Source of the DNA: Agrocybe praecox
Taxonomy: Eukaryota > Basidiomycota > Agaricomycetes > Agaricales > Agrocybaceae
Length of the DNA stretch: 64,000 nt
Assembly: GCA_964017145.1 (NCBI GenBank)
Contig: OZ024852.1
Coordinates: 2,729,945-2,793,944, forward strand
Direction of reading: 5' to 3'
Both the position numbers and the translations under genes were made by a program. Below the pieces are notes generated by a model. The model did not search any database. It worked only from the letters and a program-made list of their open reading frames with translations, and had not been told where the DNA came from. The number at the start of each line of letters is the position of its first letter. Within the stretch, counting starts at the first letter, position 1. This document shows positions 59,248-64,000 of the stretch, piece by piece.

Positions 59248-60812
59248 TTAGGCCGAGTTGAAAGGGTTAGCAGCAGTTTGATTAACGATCTCGGCATCTG
59301 GATGACGCCTCTGGAAATTCTTTTCTATGCTGTGAGTGCAATGAAAGTGGCATGATTAAGATGCGTTCCAATGATAGGATGGAATGCTCACTATTTCGTG
59401 ACAATAGACCGTTCCTTTGTACACCGCTCCTCTGTATACAAAAATAAGTCATAAATCATGGTCCCAAACTGTGCTCCCATGATCGTGGCGAAAACAGGGC
59501 TCCATAGCCAATATTGCCTGAGCGTGTGTGAAATCAGTGTGGTCCATCTTCAGAAAGCCCTAAAATCACGACGCACCTCCTCAGATTATAGACCTGCACG
59601 CCGTAGCCAACCATAGACGTGAATATTCTCGGCCCAAGATCGCGAGCCGGATTCACAGCAAATCCGGTTTGCATTCCAAAGCAGGCTGCAATGCCCACGA
59701 AGATGAAGAAGAATCCGATGGCAACGAGACCTGGGCTCAACCCATTTCGTTTGTCCAGCAATGAGAGCAAACCGAGCAGGAGTAACGCGGTGCCGATGAA
59801 TTCATCCCAAAAACATGTCATGTTAGACAAGTAGTCCAGCTGGATGATGGACGGCTTTGAGTATATATAACCATCCCATAGAAAGAAAACGCGCATACAG
59901 GAACCGTACCGAAGAAACCTGCCGTCTTCAGAGTCCTGATGTGTCTTCCGCCTTCATATATGTCTATGGCGTCAAGGTAATTCCCATACACGATCGCAGC
60001 GCCAACAATACCACCCAGCAGCTGTGCGAGAATATAAAATGGTACTTTTCGCCATGAGAATCCCCTCCAAACTGCCATCGCGAGCGTTACCTGACAGTAT
60101 AATACGTTGAAAAGGAGTCATTTTATCAGAGAGTTAACGTGGCATACGGCGGGGTTGATATGGCCACCCGTAAGCAGGACACCCAACGAAATCCCTAAAT
60201 GAATGTATGAGATAAAGATTTCAAATTGATTCAAACAGAATAGATCACTGACCTGTGGCCCATCCCAAACTCAAAGAAGCCCAGGTCTAAGAGATGAAAA
60301 GTAATCAAGACGTCTATAAAATGACGCGAATATTCAGAAGTAGACGTACCCCAGTCGGATTTGGAGAAATGTTCGTGTCTAAGCCGAGGTTATACTGACA
60401 ATTGGCAGCCGATCCGAACATAACGAGCATCATGGTGCCGAAGAATTCGCCCGCATACTCCCAAAACCAAGACCTACCAATGTTGCTTGCATTTAGTACA
60501 TTCCGATAGCGGCCAAGATGGAACTTGCCTAGCACGCCATAGTCGTCCGACATAATAGTCCGGAGGAACGACGACTGGTCGAATAGCGTACTCAATCTTT
60601 TGTTGCTGAGGGAATACCTGACGAGGTTGAGTGTTGGAACCGATCCGAATCAAATTTGTTGACGGTCCACGAGATACCGGAGGCCGAGGTAAAGGTGTAG
60701 GAGGAGGGAAATCGTTGGGAGGGGGATAGTCACCACTAGATCGAGTGGAGAGCTGTGATATGCGGTATTCCCATCCTTTCTCAAAATCCTTGTTGTTGGT
60801 AGGGGTTGTCAT
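59248..60812 (-). CDS. Aquaglyceroporin (MIP family channel)
   Basis: A six-helix membrane channel for water and glycerol. Start at 60812 ([20 protein letters not shown]) with a long Pro-rich cytosolic N-terminus. Channel parts in order: [32 protein letters not shown], first NPA loop [55 protein letters not shown], and second NPA loop [15 protein letters not shown]. The Asp after NPAR marks the glycerol-permeable subgroup. The last helix is [21 protein letters not shown] final intron (donor gtgagc near 59391) joins to [20 protein letters not shown] and the stop at 59248; without it the protein would end at 59391. About seven exons. Likely plasma membrane, osmotic balance or glycerol flux. Confidence 0.93.
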
Positions 60813-62010
60813 TGCTGAGAACGATTGCTTTTAGAAATGTCTTTGGATGTAGATAACGGTGGACGAGTCTGCTCGTGGTCTTATATAGTCACGAATGCTC
60901 CCTGGTTTCGGAGTAAAGAAAGAGAGATACTGAGATGCCGTGCGCCTTTATGTGGGTGGGGTAGGAATTACGCGGTGACAGTTGGAGAAGCCTAACGTCC
61001 TTCAGAAATGTCGAGATGAAAGTAGGCAAGGCCAGTATTTTGTTTGGAGTTCGCGAAGTTTGACTATACTCTATATGTACAACAACCATGACGCAGAAAA
61101 AAAGGCCCGACACAATGGCAATCGAGCGCCATAAGACATATGGGAGTATTTTTGCAACTCTATTGGAGTAATAAATAAATTGAAGCGGGAACAAATTAAG
61201 AATATGCGACCCACTCTATATATGGAGGTCAAATCACCTAATCTTGTCTTGTAATTTGTGCATATCAGCTGCCATTGGGAAGCCGTAAGTTCAACGACTT
61301 CAAATTCTGAGAATTTTGCAGACCTCAAGCCATCCGTCGATCCCGATTGATGTTGGTATTTCCCAAGTGTAAATCTCTCTTGGGTAACTCCGCAAGACCC
61401 CAAGCACCGATCGTAATCGAGTCTGAGTCCTGATCAAAGAGTTGGTTTATCATGCCATGGTAATGTCTGGGCGACAATCTAATTTCTTCGCGGGCAATTC
61501 GGTGGATGACCTGAATGTGAACACCTGCTAAAGTTGGCTCATGCTCCCGGAGCCGCTGACTTCGTGCTCCAAACGCTTGTTCGGTTCCTTCAGCGATAAT
61601 TAAAAGTATTTGCAGACAAGGTGTTCATGGATTACCCCAGAATATTTCAATACGTGGAGCCTAGTTTTAATTATCGAGCATTGGTGACCGGTGACCATAG
61701 GCGGCGTTGAAACCCTGGTGGGTCTTTGAACAAGAGATTCGGTGTCATAGGTCGATTTCCAGCACACTTCGTCGCGCAATAATTAGCTGAAGCTTAGCAT
61801 TATCGTAGCAAAAGCAGACAGTTAGTGGAAAGAAATGAATGCCAATTAGTATGGTGGGCAAAGTTGGTGTCGCGACATTTGTCAGCGTTTGCGTCGCGTA
61901 GTAGCTTTCAGACTCAGAAAGATCAAAAGTACTTCCTGGTGCACACTGCATTCTATCACTATGTACGCCCATCGACCACAACAGGGCACGAATAACGAGA
62001 TCTAAACATC
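60813..62010. promoter_or_regulatory. Divergent region, aquaglyceroporin and F-box gene
   Basis: About 1.2 kb. On the minus strand, TATATAAG at 60880-60887 lies some 70 bases upstream of the aquaglyceroporin ATG and is a good TATA box candidate. Other ORFs here (60889-61403, 61745-61981) show no resemblance to known proteins. Confidence 0.5.
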
Positions 62011-63885
62011 ATGGAAGAAGCTATTTTCAATTCCCTACTACCGATCCTGAAACTTCCTTTGGAGATCCTCTTGAGCATCATGGATTTTCTCGATATCCCA
62101 GAAATCCTGCGATTGCGAAAAGTATATTGCCAATTATACGTCGTTATTACCGAACTCATATTGCCAGACATGCAGGATGCTTTGTAAAGCGACGCAGGAA
62201 CGCATAATCTGGATAACGAAACTGAAAGAACAGTCAGTTTACTTACCACTGCCTTTAGCACTTTCAGAAGCTTTATACCGTGGGGACGAATTTCTGCACT
62301 CATATACAACACCTTTTCTGGAGAAAGTTGCTAAGGACGGGTATCGACAGCAATGGCTGGAGCCACGCACCTCAAATGTGCAGAAGCTAAAGAACACCAC
62401 TGGAGCTACTTCAAGTTTGATGGGTCTCCAAATGTTTTGTGATAGGTGGCTGGTGGCGACCTATTACGAAGGGATATTGCTCGTATATGACACCAATATC
62501 CTCCAACGATCACCTTTGTGCGCCTCTCTTGTGGTTGAAGGGTGTTCCTGGTCATCGTTTGCGATGTCGATAGATTCTTCCGGAGAGGCATTGACAATAG
62601 CACTTGCACGGCACGCGTAAGATTTAACTTTCGATGTACGTTCCTCTCATTCTCACCTTCATTCAGACCATATACTGCAGAGATATACCAGTTAAATTTC
62701 TCGGATATACCTCATGGCGCGACTTTCCGCATTCTAAACTCTATTGCGTTTTCATCAAACAAGGTTATACGAGCTATAAGACCGACCGAAAAATTGCTCG
62801 TGGTCTCAACGCCTGGTACTGTAGAGATATTGAAATGGGACGAAAAGAAACCTCATGATGTGGAACCTCAGAGAAAATTGATTACGTGTCAATTAGAAGA
62901 TCTTGAGGGATTGGTTCGTCTTTCGTACGCCTCAAGTTCCTTCCAGAAATTAAATTAATTGCCTGCAGTGGAATGGAATCATTGCCGTCACTTTTATGGG
63001 TCCTTACATACTTATATTCAAGACGCGTTCTTTGGAAATTTACAGCAACTCTTGGGGCGACCCTACAGTACTTCTCAAACATGAATTTCCAATGACGTTC
63101 CGCGTGGTGTCGTTTTCTGATTGTACTACCACGCACGATCTCGGCTCAGATGCAGTTGTGCGCGAAATGACCCTCTTTGCGTATGATGTTATACAAGGGC
63201 TCTTTCACTACACAGTGCGCCTGACTGCACCGCCGACCAAGACGTCCGAAATGCCTTTGTTTCTCGATGTTCGATTGATAGGTGTATATCCTCTAGCACT
63301 GGGGGTTGTTCACCCTCATCCACGCACTGTACCTGCGACAGGGCCCTTACATGATGCATCCGTGACGTTTTCTGCCAACTTCAGCCCTCTGTCTACCCCT
63401 GCATCCTCGAACTTGTCAGTGACTTCCTTGGCTTTGCGCAGAGAAAACAGCTCTACACCCACACCTGCATCCTCAAACCCAGACTATAGCTCGCGCGGGT
63501 TTCTCAGTGCACATGCCCTGGGTTCACAAGGCAAGCGAGGGATGTGGGTTGAACGTAAACGTTCAAGTATTGTGCGAGAAGTGCAGGTATGGGCACAAGA
63601 GCCGCCTTGGAACTTGTCGTCACCGACTTCATTGTATCGTGTATCGTTAGCGGCAACCGGTAGCGAAACATCTTCGGCGGTGGAAATCGAGAGAAGGGTG
63701 GTCTTTACAAGTCATTCGTACGACTTAAGAGGTGCGATTTGAACCCATTCTCCAGGCGAATTTGGAAATTGACTAGTTTACCAGATGATATAATTTGTTG
63801 TACATTTGGTGAAGTAAGCGGGACTATTGCTTTAGGCCATAGGTCTGGCGAAATTTCTGTAATCAGGCTGAACGATGTAGCCTAA
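62011..63885 (+). CDS. F-box protein with beta-propeller-like body, apparent frameshift near its 3' end
   Basis: Probable SCF ubiquitin-ligase adaptor. Start ATG at 62011; the F-box is LKLPLEILLSIMDFLDIPEI followed by LRLRK, an intron of about 46 nt, then TCRMLCKATQERIIW. The rest reads as WD-like blades: MFCDRWLVATYYEGILLVYD, SFAMSIDSSGEALTIALARH, EKLLVVSTPGTVEILKWDEK, GPYILIFKTRSLEIYSNSWG and RVVFTSHSYDLRG. The main frame stops at 63742, but the +2 frame continues CDLNPFSRRIWKLTSLPDDI, ICCTFGEVSGTIALGHRSGE and SVIRLNDVA to a stop at 63885, clearly the missing last blade. No GT-AG intron joins the two frames. A one- or two-base indel near 63730 (mutation or assembly error) is the likely cause. 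Confidence 0.72.
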
Positions 63886-63906
63886 TTTTAAATATTATAA
63901 ACAACA

Positions 63907-64000
63907 TTAATTAACAAGAGGCGAAGAAATGTGCGCATAAGTACTTGGCCTACCCCGGCGCTTGAGAAATTGATCGATGACGTTTGGAAAAACATCACGG
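63907..64000 (-). CDS. Partial gene tail at window edge (uncertain)
   Basis: A minus-strand frame open to the window edge reads RDVFPNVIDQFLKRRGRP and STYAHISSPLVN, with stop at 63907. It would be the 3' end of a gene convergent with the F-box gene. Only about 30 residues are visible, so it may be chance. Confidence 0.3.
   Translation of the reverse strand, partial: RDVFPNVIDQFLKRRGRPSTYAHISSPLVN

Overview
The window is nuclear DNA from a basidiomycete fungus, very probably a mushroom-forming Agaricomycete. The evidence is dense genes on both strands, many 45-75 nt GT-AG introns, micro-exons, and protein families typical of Agaricomycetes (MYND/DUF4470 protein, F-box/LRR protein, TEA factor, a KKRR-type single-pass membrane protein). 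I saw no tRNA, rRNA, CRISPR array or intact autonomous transposon. All gene models come from reading frames and splice signals by eye, so intron borders are estimates unless a border is spelled out.

Layout. 1-6 kb: KEX2 kexin (-), an unknown membrane protein (-) and an EngB/YihA-type mitochondrial GTPase (+). 6-8.5 kb: a gene-poor stretch. 8.5-17 kb: TEA-domain transcription factor (-), WDR5/Swd3 WD40 protein (+), GRAM-TBC-EF-hand Rab-GAP (-). 18-21.3 kb: TMEM170-like protein (-) and F-box/LRR protein (-). 21.3-24.9 kb: mostly unassigned. 24.9-30.9 kb: conserved membrane protein (-), flavin-reductase-like protein (+), S28 serine carboxypeptidase (-). 31.5-45 kb is the most unusual part: a phage-T4-Rnl1-type RNA ligase gene (+) interrupted by an in-frame TAG, an MFS transporter (+), a Tpt1/KptA RNA 2'-phosphotransferase-like protein with altered catalytic residues (-), APP1 phosphatidate phosphatase (+), an orphan fragment (-), and a second copy of the MFS transporter (+). 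45-64 kb: MYND/DUF4470 protein (-), DNA polymerase alpha POL1 (+), HEM13 (+), a 40-bp perfect inverted repeat, ADE16/17-type PurH (+), aquaglyceroporin (-), F-box/beta-propeller protein (+), and the tail of one more gene.

Most genes are unrelated housekeeping loci and do not form a pathway. The exception worth testing is the 31.5-37.6 kb interval. It places an RNA-sealing ligase of non-fungal type about 3.5 kb from a divergent member of the family that removes the 2'-phosphate left by fungal tRNA ligation. Whether they act together is inference. Three genes carry micro-exons of 13, 15 and 20 nt that ordinary gene callers would probably miss.
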